Shown: positions 6,814 to 13,416, numbered from the stretch's first letter. The stretch: DNA of 13,994 nt from Candidatus Uhrbacteria bacterium RIFCSPLOWO2_02_FULL_49_11 (GCA_001791465.1 MGER01000063.1:1-13994), one strand, 5' to 3'. The notes: generated from the letters alone by a model not told the origin. Numbers and translations: made by a program.

Positions 6814-7425
6814 ATGAAGAAAAATGAGCCACAGGGATTAGTAATGGTCTATTACGGCGACGGGAAAGGAAAAACGACCGCCGCCTTGGGTCTTGCGATG
6901 CGGGCGCTGGGGAGGGGGTTAAACGTGGCGGTGTTGCAGTTTATTAAAGGTGAGCCGGGAGTGGGGAAAGGCATTACATGGGCAACTGGTGAACGAATTT
7001 TTGCAGCGGCCTTTGCCAAGTTCAAAGTTCAAAGTTCAAAGTTCAAACGTGAGGCGAAATTGGGAAATTTTATTATTAAAGTATTAGGTGAAGGGTTTGT
7101 AAAAATTCAAGGCGACCGGCGGCCTTTTGAGGAGCACAGAGAAGCGGCGGTGAAAGGGTTGCGCTATGCGGAAGAGCTGCTCCGTGAGGGAGAATTTCAA
7201 GTGGTAATCCTTGATGAAGCGCTGCGCGCGGTGGAGGAGAAATTATTTACTGCCAAAGATTTAATGAAAGTATTGAGGAGCAGAAAGAAGAGCGTGCATG
7301 TGGCGCTTACTGGGCACCATGTATCAAAGGAAATCCTCAAAACGGCCGATCTCGTGACAGAAATGCGGAAAGTGAAGCATCCTTATGATAGAGGAATTTT
7401 TGCAAAGATTGGTTTAGATTTCTAA
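6814..7425 (+). CDS. cobA: ATP:corrinoid adenosyltransferase, CobA/BtuR type
   Basis: It transfers the adenosyl group of ATP to the cobalt of reduced corrinoids, giving adenosylcobalamin. From ATG 6814 the protein has 203 residues. The N-terminal P-loop GDGKGKTT (15-22) is the CobA variant, followed by AALGLAMRALGRG and VLQFIKG; a Walker B-like VVILDEALRAVEE comes mid-protein; and the C-terminal signature TADLVTEMRKVKHPYDRGIFAKIGLDF is diagnostic. I preferred ATG 6814 to the in-frame GTG 6802 because family members start a few residues before the P-loop. It is roughly 25 residues longer than minimal homologues, the excess lying around residues 56-90 and including a stretch encoded by four GTTCAAA repeats. 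It leads a cluster with a B12-type lipoprotein and an S-component-like membrane protein. The likely consumer is NrdJ. Confidence 0.92.
   Translation: MKKNEPQGLVMVYYGDGKGKTTAALGLAMRALGRGLNVAVLQFIKGEPGVGKGITWATGERIFAAAFAKFKVQSSKFKREAKLGNFIIKVLGEGFVKIQGDRRPFEEHREAAVKGLRYAEELLREGEFQVVILDEALRAVEEKLFTAKDLMKVLRSRKKSVHVALTGHHVSKEILKTADLVTEMRKVKHPYDRGIFAKIGLDF
7020..7047 (+). repeat. Four tandem GTTCAAA heptamers inside cobA
   Basis: Four perfect copies of GTTCAAA run from 7020 to 7047 and encode part of KFKVQSSKFK in the cobA product. The unit is seven bases, so only copy changes in multiples of three keep the frame. Related words (CAAAGTT, GAACTTTGG, TTTGTCATT) fill the gaps on either side of the two downstream genes, suggesting that this is a genome-wide repeat family rather than a cobA feature. 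Confidence 0.9.
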
Positions 7426-7514
7426 AAACTCAACGATCAATTTTGGAAATTTGGATTTGGTGCTTAATTGGAAATTTGTCATTAGGTATTGGGATTTATT
7501 GGCAGAGATGTTAT

Positions 7515-7937
7515 ATGAATAAAAAGTTGATCTTTATTCACTTATCAATAATTGCTTTTGTCGGTATTTTAGTTACTGGCTGTTCTTTGCCCTGGCAAAA
7601 AGAAATACAGAAGCAAGAATCAGCGGAGCAGGCGACAGTGCAGATGGTGATTTTAAAGATCACGAACAAGGAAGCGAAAACGTACGAGTATCCCTTGGTG
7701 TATCAGAGCAACAGCACGGCGCTTGACCTTTTTAAGTGGGCGGGCGTGCCGGTGGAAATGAAAACGTATGATTTCGGCTCGTTTGTGGAGTCCATCAGCG
7801 GCGTGAAGGGCGAACAGGGGCGCTGGTGGATCTACTATCTGAATGGCGCTGCCGCGACTATGGCTGCGGATAAATATATGGTCAAGCCTGGCGATGTGGT
7901 AGAGTGGAAGTATGAGGAGGAGAGAGAAGGATTATGA
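7515..7937 (+). CDS. Lipoprotein with DUF4430 (transcobalamin C-terminal-like) domain, putative corrinoid-binding protein
   Basis: From ATG 7515 the protein has 140 residues: MNKK, a hydrophobic stretch, and a lipobox LVTGC (Cys23), so it should be a secreted lipoprotein anchored to the membrane. After a Gln/Glu-rich linker comes a single DUF4430-like beta domain (about 43-136) with the typical LDLFKWAGVPVE helix and the WWIYYLNGAAATMAADKYMVKPGDVVEWKYE end. DUF4430 resembles the C-terminal domain of eukaryotic transcobalamin/intrinsic factor. The longer frame starting at TTG 7443 would add 24 residues encoded by the heptamer-repeat tract and would bury the signal peptide, so I rejected it. 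Its place between cobA and an S-component-like gene supports a role in capturing corrinoids; ligand binding is inferred. Confidence 0.82.
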   Translation: MNKKLIFIHLSIIAFVGILVTGCSLPWQKEIQKQESAEQATVQMVILKITNKEAKTYEYPLVYQSNSTALDLFKWAGVPVEMKTYDFGSFVESISGVKGEQGRWWIYYLNGAAATMAADKYMVKPGDVVEWKYEEEREGL

Positions 7938-8170
7938 GAATTTCAAAGCTCAAAGTTCCCGCCTGCCAAAGCCTGTCAACAATCAATGGGAGTAACACAA
8001 TGTATCGTTTATTCTCAGTTAACGCAGCGTATTTTAATCAAAGGCTATGGCGGGCAGGCAAATGCCAAATGAAGCCCCAAGCCGCAAGTTCAAAAATACG
8101 TTTTGACATTTGTCATTAAGATTTTGTTATTCATTTGAACTTTGGATTTTGGACTTTGTCATTTGTTTAT
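7938..8170. repeat. Intergenic tract of decayed repeats with an imperfect inverted repeat (7958-7977 / 8039-8058)
   Basis: This 233-base gap starts and ends with CAAAGTT- and GAACTTTGG-type words (7943-7957; 8095-8170, with TTTGTCATT twice). Between them CCCGCCTGCCAAAGCCT (7958-7974) and AGGCTATGGCGGGCAGG (8041-8057) are imperfect reverse complements that could close a loop of about 65 bases, like a decayed miniature element. A 61-codon open frame (7934-8119) crosses it, but I see no gene. Confidence 0.5.
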
Positions 8171-8740
8171 ATGAAAAATTACGGTAGTCAAATTTTGTTT
8201 TCCTATCTTTTAGTGATACTTGGCGCTTCGGCACGCCTGCTTCCTCATGCGCCGAATTTTACTCCCATCGCGGCATTGGCGCTTTTTGGCGCGGTCTATT
8301 TAAAAAAACGCGACTCGCTCTGGGTACCCTTAGCGGCAATGGTTCTCTCTGACATTCTGATAGGCTTTTATCATTCATTCATCATGGCGTCAGTGTATGG
8401 GAGTTTTGTGCTTGTGGGGGTTTTGGGAATATGGTTGAGGAGCCGAAAAGGCAGCGCCAATAACGCAAGGGGTTGGTGGGGAGGGTTATTTGGCTGCAGC
8501 CTGTTGGGATCCACAATATTTTTCCTGATCACTAACTGGGCAGTGTGGGCGTGGGGAGGATTGTATCCTCATTCGTTCCAAGGACTTCTCTTGTGTTACG
8601 GCATGGCGCTGCCCTTTTTCCGGAATACGCTCTTTGGGGATTTGTTTTATGTGAGCTTGTTTTTCGGAATTGCCGAGTTGATGCCGGGGTTGGTGAGGCT
8701 CTTGAGGAGTAAGCATGTATACGCAGGCGAGCAGCGGTGA
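8171..8740 (+). CDS. DUF6580 / ECF S-component-like membrane protein, candidate corrinoid importer
   Basis: From ATG 8171 this is a 189-residue integral membrane protein with about five or six hydrophobic segments. It carries the features I associate with DUF6580, a family related to ECF-transporter S components: ASARLLPHAPNFTPIAALALFGAVY at the first helix, LSDILIGFYHS mid-protein, and FFLITNWAVWAWGGLYPHSFQG followed by LPFFRNTLFGDLFY near the end. The upstream TTG start (8135) adds 12 residues read from repeat sequence and was rejected. No EcfA or EcfT gene lies in the window; it may use a shared module elsewhere or act alone, as proposed for some B12 S-components. Co-location with cobA and the DUF4430 lipoprotein makes corrinoid the best-guess substrate. 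The terminator at 8773 ends the unit. Confidence 0.82.
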   Translation: MKNYGSQILFSYLLVILGASARLLPHAPNFTPIAALALFGAVYLKKRDSLWVPLAAMVLSDILIGFYHSFIMASVYGSFVLVGVLGIWLRSRKGSANNARGWWGGLFGCSLLGSTIFFLITNWAVWAWGGLYPHSFQGLLLCYGMALPFFRNTLFGDLFYVSLFFGIAELMPGLVRLLRSKHVYAGEQR

Positions 8741-8772
8741 TGGGGGAAAATGTGTAAGTTTGTGGAATGATA

Positions 8773-8803
8773 AACCCGCCCCGCATTTGCGGGGCGGGTT
8801 TTC
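8773..8803 (+). terminator. Intrinsic terminator of the cobA cluster
   Basis: AACCCGCCCCGC (8773-8784) and GCGGGGCGGGTT (8789-8800) form a perfect 12-bp stem with an ATTT loop, followed by T-rich sequence (8799-8802). It lies between the convergent DUF6580 and DUF3048 genes. A-rich sequence on the left could give partial function in the other direction as well. Confidence 0.9.
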
Positions 8804-8815
8804 CGTTCCGAAGCC

Positions 8816-9886
8816 TCATTCAAACGTGACGTTTGCTTTGAAATCGGTGGGAAGCGCTTCGATGAAGGTTTGCCCAGGCTTAAGCTGTACGGTGCGGCCG
8901 GTGGCGGTCGCATAGACGGTGGGGCCTTGGGATGAGCGCGTCCAGCGGGCGTTGATCTTTTTGCCTTTCGTGAAGATTATTGCGTCTCCTGCGCCCGCAT
9001 ATGAATAATCGATAAGCCCCAGTTTTTGCGGATCAGGGATATCTGCCATATCCCTGAATTCAAGGATGACGTTGGCAGGAGAGAGCGGCTTATTCGTTTC
9101 CGCATCGCGGTGCGGCTGGCCGCCGAGCATACGGGTGTATGTCTGCGAGGCTTCGTCATATTGATATGCAACCTTCATGGAAGCAAGGTTATAAGGAATG
9201 GCAAAGGAAGTGGTCGTGGAACCCTCAGGGGTAGTTGTGGCATAGGCCCAGCTGGGGAGCGCGGTAAGGGTGAGCGGCATGGCTTTATTTTCTGCGAGGG
9301 TTTCCAGCGCAATATAAGAAGTGAAGAGATTATGCGGCGGGGTTTGGGAAGTGCGCACAAACGCATTGCCGTTGGAGAATTCGTCGAGATTATAAACGTG
9401 CGGAATTTCTGTGTTGAGCATATCGAGCGCGCGCGTGCTGCCGCCAGAATGCACGAGAAAGGCATCCCAATCCTGTGCTTGCCGCACAAGGTATGGGCGG
9501 GCGCTGCGTATGGGTCCGATTCGGAGCGGTTTCTCTGAGGAGAAAAGCGCGAGCAGCCGCGTGACGCCGCCTTCAGTGAGCGATTCATACACGACATCTG
9601 CTTTTGATAAACCATATTGAGGGCGCGCTTCTGGCGTATTATCAATGACGATGGCAAAAGGTCTACGCGCTGGCGTTGCCGAAAGGTAGGGGAGGCCGGT
9701 AAGAGGATGGGCGCCAGGTGCAGCTTTTGGAGGAGTAGGGGCCGCATTGTGGGTAAGTGTTGAAATATTTTGCTGGGCAGCATTGTAGTAGAATAAATAT
9801 GTAGAAAGATAGTATCCCGCAAATCCCACTAGGCATGATCCGAAGGTTATGATAATGGTGATGAGTATGGTGTGTTTCTGTAGCAT
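8816..9886 (-). CDS. Membrane-anchored DUF3048 (YerB-like) protein
   Basis: A 356-residue protein with an N-terminal transmembrane/signal anchor (about residues 7-32, hydrophobic, Ile/Thr/Leu-rich), then a Pro/Ala linker and the DUF3048 body outside the membrane. The start of the domain is unmistakable: HPLTGLPYL, RPFAIVIDNTPEARPQYGLSKADVVYE and EGGVTRLLALF, then IGPIRSARPYLVRQAQDWDAFLVHSGGS and PPHNLFTS. A C-terminal half (about 235-350) with AYQYDEASQTYTRMLGGQPHRDAETNKPL and a Thr/Gly-rich end matches the second DUF3048 part. The biochemical function of the family is unknown; the Bacillus member YerB is a lipoprotein. This protein has no lipobox cysteine in a convincing place, so it is probably anchored by the helix. 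It is transcribed toward the cobA-cluster terminator and divergently from the next gene. Confidence 0.9.
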   Translation of the reverse strand: MLQKHTILITIIITFGSCLVGFAGYYLSTYLFYYNAAQQNISTLTHNAAPTPPKAAPGAHPLTGLPYLSATPARRPFAIVIDNTPEARPQYGLSKADVVYESLTEGGVTRLLALFSSEKPLRIGPIRSARPYLVRQAQDWDAFLVHSGGSTRALDMLNTEIPHVYNLDEFSNGNAFVRTSQTPPHNLFTSYIALETLAENKAMPLTLTALPSWAYATTTPEGSTTTSFAIPYNLASMKVAYQYDEASQTYTRMLGGQPHRDAETNKPLSPANVILEFRDMADIPDPQKLGLIDYSYAGAGDAIIFTKGKKINARWTRSSQGPTVYATATGRTVQLKPGQTFIEALPTDFKANVTFE

Positions 9887-9921
9887 GGAGCATTAAGTTA
9901 ATATTTCACGAAGGCAAGGGT

Positions 9922-9927
9922 AGTATA
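9922..9927 (-). promoter_or_regulatory. Possible -10 of the DUF3048 gene
   Basis: On the minus strand TATACT (9922-9927) lies 35 bases before the DUF3048 ATG. A weak TTTATC-like -35 is about 18 bases upstream. It falls in the short divergent space before the small membrane-protein gene. Only the -10 is convincing. Confidence 0.35.
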
Positions 9928-9975
9928 GCGGAAAGCGTGAAGGGGATAAAACGCTTTACGGGATTAGGCGCGGTT

Positions 9976-9984
9976 TGCTATGAT
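9976..9984 (+). promoter_or_regulatory. Extended -10 promoter of the small membrane-protein gene
   Basis: TGCTATGAT is an extended -10 (TG-n-TATGAT). It ends nine bases before ATG 9994, so the transcript would begin two or three bases before the start codon. This resembles the near-leaderless arrangement seen before both MNT genes and supports ATG 9994 over GTG 9937. Confidence 0.55.
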
Positions 9985-9993
9985 AAGGGCACT

Positions 9994-10311
9994 ATGCCGG
10001 ATTTGCCCGAAACGCAACGACTCGAAAAAATGGAGCAAATGCTTAAGGAGCATGATACCTTATTGCGCGCGCTGTACGTAAATTCCGAAAAGGTAAGAAA
10101 ATATATATTTTGGGGGCGCGTCATGAGTGCGCTGTATCTCTTCCTCATCATCGCACCTCTCATTGCGGCAATCATATATCTCCCTCCCCTTATCCAGCAG
10201 TATGGGGACACTTATAAGGAACTGTTGAATGTCACAGGATCTTTGCAGAGCAGTGGAAGCATATTTGAGAATCTCGAGGGGCAATTAAAACAGTTTGAGC
10301 AAGGAAGGTGA
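9994..10311 (+). CDS. Small single-pass membrane protein, hypothetical
   Basis: From ATG 9994 the product has 105 residues: a charged amphipathic N-terminal helix (LEKMEQMLKEHDTLLRALYVNSEKVRKY, about 9-38), one clear transmembrane helix (about 40-65, rich in Leu, Ile and Ala), and a polar C-terminal tail with Gln and Glu. The layout of a short coiled coil followed by one helix is common in small patescibacterial proteins of unknown function; no catalytic motif is visible. The frame is open back to GTG 9937, but the extended -10 at 9976-9984 lies inside that extension. It ends about 150 bases before htrA and is separated from it by an inverted-repeat element. Confidence 0.7.
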   Translation: MPDLPETQRLEKMEQMLKEHDTLLRALYVNSEKVRKYIFWGRVMSALYLFLIIAPLIAAIIYLPPLIQQYGDTYKELLNVTGSLQSSGSIFENLEGQLKQFEQGR

Positions 10312-10343
10312 ACACTGAAAAGATTGGAAATATAATCCGATGT

Positions 10344-10434
10344 CGTCATTCCTGACCGTGACCAGGAATCCAGAAAACGATCGAAGTTCACGTCTGTGTA
10401 TTGTTTCTGGATTCCCGCATTCGCGGGAATGACG
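10344..10434. repeat. dRS3-like inverted-repeat element between two genes
   Basis: The left arm (10344-10376) and right arm (10404-10434) are reverse complements at their ends: both read CGTCATTCC at the outer side and GGAATCCAGAAA at the inner side. The right arm contains ATTCCC-N8-GGGAAT (10411-10430), the exact form of the Neisseria dRS3 consensus; the left arm has a diverged ATTCC-GGAAT core. The whole is about 91 bases and lies in non-coding sequence before htrA, like a non-autonomous miniature element or palindromic unit. Confidence 0.8.
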
Positions 10435-10460
10435 TTTACTATTCACGATAGGTTTTATGT

Positions 10461-11777
10461 ATGGATATAATAAATAATTCCAAGGTAACGTCACCCTCCC
10501 GTGCGGGAAGAACCGCGGTCGTGGTGGTGCTCATCAGTTTTTTTGTAGGGAGCATAAGCGGCGGGATTGCAGGATATGCGGCTGCGCTATTTTCCTCGTC
10601 GTCTTTTTTTGATTTTCTTCCCTTCGCTCTGCGAGCATCCCGCAGCGCCCTGCCGCAGGAGCGCGCTCAAATGAGGAACGAGGGCGGTGCACTGCCTTTG
10701 GCAGGAGCGGGTTTGAGCGAGGAAGACGCCACCACCGAGGTGGTGAAGCGCGCATCACCCGCAGTGGTTTCCATTATCGTGACGAAAGACCTGTCTAAGG
10801 TTTATTCCAACACGCCATTTTCATCGCCCTTTAACGATTTCTTTTTCCAGTTCCCCGGATTTCAATTTAATCTCCCCCAATTCCAGCAGCAGGCGCCGCA
10901 AGGCAAGCAGGAAGTAGGAGGCGGCACGGGATTCGTGGTTTCAAGCGATGGTCTGATCCTCACCAATAAGCATGTGGTGGACGACACAGAAGCGGAATAT
11001 ACCGTGTTGATGAACGACGGGAAACGCTATACCGCGACTGTGCTCGCGCGCGATCCGGTGCTTGATCTCGCGGTGGTGAAAATCGACATGAAAAACCTCA
11101 CTCCTTTGAGTCTCGGCGATTCTGATTCCGTCAAGATCGGGGAAACCGTGATTGCAATAGGCAATGCCTTAGGCGAGTTCCGCAATACCGTGACCAAGGG
11201 GGTCGTTTCAGGCATCGGCCGCACCGTCACCGCATCCGGCACCGCAGACGGGAGCGAGGTGATCGAGGGCGCCATCCAGACCGACGCGGCAATCAATCCG
11301 GGGAATTCTGGCGGGCCGCTGCTTAATCTCCAAGGCGAAGTAATCGGCGTGAATACGGCCATGTCGCAGGCAGGCCAGCTCATAGGCTTCGCGCTTCCCA
11401 TTAATGAAGCAAAACGCGTGATAGATTCCGTGGAAAGGTATGGCAAAATTATTCGTCCGTACGTGGGGGTGCGTTATGTTATGATTAATGAAGAGATTGC
11501 CAAAGCGAACCAGCTGCCGGTGCAAGAGGGCGCGCTCATTACCAGAGGCGAGCAGCGCACGGATCTTGCCATAATGCCGGGGTCGCCGGCGGATAAGGCG
11601 GGATTGGCGGAAAATGATATTATCTTGGAGCTTGACGGGCAGAAGGTAGATAAAGACAATTCGCTCGCGCGGCTTATCGCCCGGCATTCACCAGGCGACA
11701 CTGTGACGCTGAAGATTCTCCATAAAGGCGAAGAGAAGGAGGTTAAGGTAAAACTCGAGCAATTTAAGGAACAATAA
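10461..11777 (+). CDS. HtrA/DegP-family serine endoprotease with PDZ domain, membrane-anchored
   Basis: An envelope protease that degrades or refolds damaged secreted proteins. The 438-residue protein has a short cytoplasmic N-terminus, one transmembrane anchor (about 18-46, with SGGIAGYAAALF), an Ala/Phe-rich linker to about 150, and a trypsin-like domain with the full triad: H171 in TNKHVVDD, D202 in DLAVVKID and S283 in GNSGGPLLN. The oxyanion region NPGNSGGP is intact. One PDZ domain follows (about 335-430, with GSPADKAGLAENDIILELDGQKV). One PDZ and an anchor make it like DegS or Gram-positive HtrA rather than two-PDZ DegP. A Gln/Phe-rich stretch (125-150) sits where the LA loop would be. 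It appears to be a single-gene unit ending at a hairpin. Confidence 0.95.
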   Translation: MDIINNSKVTSPSRAGRTAVVVVLISFFVGSISGGIAGYAAALFSSSSFFDFLPFALRASRSALPQERAQMRNEGGALPLAGAGLSEEDATTEVVKRASPAVVSIIVTKDLSKVYSNTPFSSPFNDFFFQFPGFQFNLPQFQQQAPQGKQEVGGGTGFVVSSDGLILTNKHVVDDTEAEYTVLMNDGKRYTATVLARDPVLDLAVVKIDMKNLTPLSLGDSDSVKIGETVIAIGNALGEFRNTVTKGVVSGIGRTVTASGTADGSEVIEGAIQTDAAINPGNSGGPLLNLQGEVIGVNTAMSQAGQLIGFALPINEAKRVIDSVERYGKIIRPYVGVRYVMINEEIAKANQLPVQEGALITRGEQRTDLAIMPGSPADKAGLAENDIILELDGQKVDKDNSLARLIARHSPGDTVTLKILHKGEEKEVKVKLEQFKEQ

Positions 11778-11821
11778 CAAAGTAGAAGCCAGAGGACGAC
11801 ATCACTACGTCACTATACACC

Positions 11822-11849
11822 AACCGCTCCGATTCATATCGGAGCGGTT
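11822..11849. terminator. Hairpin between convergent htrA and glnA
   Basis: AACCGCTCCGAT (11822-11833) and ATCGGAGCGGTT (11838-11849) form a perfect 12-bp stem with a TCAT loop. Only a weak T-run follows on the plus strand (GTTTTAA from 11854). The position between two converging genes suggests a bidirectional terminator. Confidence 0.75.
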
Positions 11850-11887
11850 CAGCGTTTTAAAGGCGTGGTAAGGGCGTATAAAGGCTT

Positions 11888-13222
11888 CTACCTATTCATA
11901 TACCTCTGCCTTTCCCACTTGGACACCTGCAGGAGGTGCTGTTCGCGGTAGTCGGTGATGTCTGATTCTGCCGCTTCAAGGAATTTTTCATAGGCATGGG
12001 GGCCGAGCGTGTCGCGTACGATGAAGTCTTCTTTCAAGGCGGTGAGCGCTTCATTGAGGCTTGCGGGGAGCGTGGTGATATTTTTCTGCGCGATATCATC
12101 ATGGGTAAGATGGTAGATATTTTCTTCCACGGGTGGAGGGGGACTAAGGCGGTTCGCAATGCCGTCAAGCCCTGCGGAGAGCATGACGGCAAAGGCGAGG
12201 TACGGATTGCAGGACGGGTCGGGCGAGCGCAATTCCACGCGGGTGGAGGACTCTCTCCCGGGACTTGTGCGCGGCACCCTGATCCAGGCGGCGCGGTTGA
12301 CTTGCGCCCAGCAAACGTAAATCGGCGCTTCATATCCGGGCACCAGGCGTTTGTAGGAATTGACGGTGGGCGAGAGGATTGCCGAGAGCGCGCGGGCGTG
12401 CCTTATTTGCCCGGCGACGAATGAGTGCGCGAGGTCTGACAGCCGATAATGCCCGTTTGCGTCGAAAAACGCATTTTCGCTGCCGCGGAAGAGGCTCTGG
12501 TGCGTATGCATGCCGGAGCCGTTGATGCCGAAATAAGGTTTGGGCATGAAGGTCACCGCGAGATTATGCCGCGAGGCAATGGAGCGGATGACATATTTTA
12601 AAGTCATCACATTGTCAGCAGTCTGCACTGCTTCGCCGTAGCGGATGTCTATTTCGTGTTGTCCGATAGCCACTTCATGATGCGCCGCTTCTGCGGGAAT
12701 GCCCATGGCATGGAGCGCGAGGATGACCTCTTTCCTGAATTCTGTTGCAAGGTCCGTGGGCGCCGCGTCGAAATAGCCTGCGTGGTCATGGGGAGAGAGG
12801 TCCATGCCGCCGTCTTTGCGCTCCAGAAGGAAAAATTCTACCTCTGGACCGGTATAATAGGTATATCCTTGCGCGCGGGCACGCTGTGCCGCTTGTTTCA
12901 GTATCCAGCGCGGGTCGCCCGGGAAGGGCTGCTCTTCCTGATAGACGTCGCAGAGCATCCTGCAGGATTTGGTCGCGCCCGACGTCCACGGTAACAGGGA
13001 GTAGGTGCTGGTATCGGGCTTCAAAATCATGTCGCTCTCGAAAATGCGCACGAATCCGTCAATTGAGGATCCGTCAAACCATACGCCTTTCGAGAGCGCA
13101 TGCGGCAATTCCGCAGGCGTGATCGTGATCTCCTTCAAGGATCCCGGCAAATCCACGAACTGGAGGTGGATAAATGAAACATTATCTTCATTCACCCGTT
13201 TGATGACTTCTTCGGGAGTCAT
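11888..13222 (-). CDS. glnA: Glutamine synthetase type I (GSI-alpha-like, no adenylylation loop)
   Basis: It condenses glutamate and ammonia into glutamine with ATP. At 444 residues it equals Bacillus GlnA in length. Visible motifs: WFDGSSIDGF (48-57), R59 in GFVRIFESD (the arginine tied to feedback inhibition in Bacillus), GPEVEFF with metal ligands E127 and E129, HHEVAIGQHEID (E183, E190), NGSGMHTHQ (H239), VNSYKRLVPGYEAP and STRVELRSPDPSCNPYLAF. The adenylylation motif NLYDLPPEE near the C-terminus is absent, so it should not be controlled by GlnE. The loop RVPRTSPGRESSTRVE is about three residues longer than in Bacillus. It is downstream of tRNA-Asn on the same strand (122-base gap). GGAGGGG and a seven-codon frame precede the start. 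A leader with Asn codons farther upstream may control both genes. Confidence 0.96.
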   Translation of the reverse strand: MTPEEVIKRVNEDNVSFIHLQFVDLPGSLKEITITPAELPHALSKGVWFDGSSIDGFVRIFESDMILKPDTSTYSLLPWTSGATKSCRMLCDVYQEEQPFPGDPRWILKQAAQRARAQGYTYYTGPEVEFFLLERKDGGMDLSPHDHAGYFDAAPTDLATEFRKEVILALHAMGIPAEAAHHEVAIGQHEIDIRYGEAVQTADNVMTLKYVIRSIASRHNLAVTFMPKPYFGINGSGMHTHQSLFRGSENAFFDANGHYRLSDLAHSFVAGQIRHARALSAILSPTVNSYKRLVPGYEAPIYVCWAQVNRAAWIRVPRTSPGRESSTRVELRSPDPSCNPYLAFAVMLSAGLDGIANRLSPPPPVEENIYHLTHDDIAQKNITTLPASLNEALTALKEDFIVRDTLGPHAYEKFLEAAESDITDYREQHLLQVSKWERQRYMNR

Positions 13223-13242
13223 ACAATGCCTTTCTTCATCAT
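13219..13242 (-). other. Possible seven-codon upstream frame coupled to glnA
   Basis: On the minus strand MMKKGIV followed by TGA overlaps the glnA start as ATGA. A Shine-Dalgarno-like GGAGGGG (13254-13260) lies 11 bases before its first ATG, somewhat far. It could be a translational coupler for glnA or chance. AAAGG about 8 bases before the glnA ATG is an alternative ribosome-binding site. Confidence 0.3.
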
Positions 13243-13344
13243 TCTTTCAAAGTCCCCTCCAAAAGCAAAAAGAATGAAATAAATGGATAAATGTCTCTTT
13301 AAGGCTTGTAAAATATATTAGTCACCTTCAATTATCTCGACGAA

Positions 13345-13416
13345 CTCTGGGGGGAGGAATCGAACCTCCACTAACTACGTTAACAGCGTAGCGTTTTACC
13401 ATTAAACTACCCCAGA
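13345..13416 (-). tRNA. tRNA-Asn (anticodon GUU)
   Basis: The minus strand folds into a full cloverleaf of 72 bases. Acceptor TCTGGGG/CCCCAGA; D-arm GTTT/AAAC with AATGGTA in the loop; anticodon stem CTACG/CGTAG with loop CTGTTAA (anticodon GTT); 5-base variable loop TTAGT; T-arm GGAGG/CCTCC with TTCGATT; discriminator G. No 3' CCA is encoded, so the CCA-adding enzyme is needed. The flanks CGAAC and GTTCG are complementary, extending the acceptor stem by five pairs in the precursor (one using the discriminator). I see no convincing promoter immediately upstream, and it may be transcribed from 13658-13686 together with glnA. Confidence 0.97.

Noticed and set aside
7020..7047. CRISPR array
   Set aside because: The repeats are directly adjacent heptamers without spacers, and no cas gene is in the window.
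7934..8119. 61-codon plus-strand frame after the lipoprotein gene
   Set aside because: It is composed of repeat words and an imperfect inverted repeat, with no protein-like pattern and no ribosome-binding site.
9026..9538. 170-codon plus-strand frame opposite the DUF3048 gene
   Set aside because: It is a shadow of a well-supported DUF3048 coding sequence on the minus strand.
9937..9993. GTG start 19 codons upstream for the small membrane protein
   Set aside because: The extension contains the extended -10 promoter, so it is probably not transcribed.
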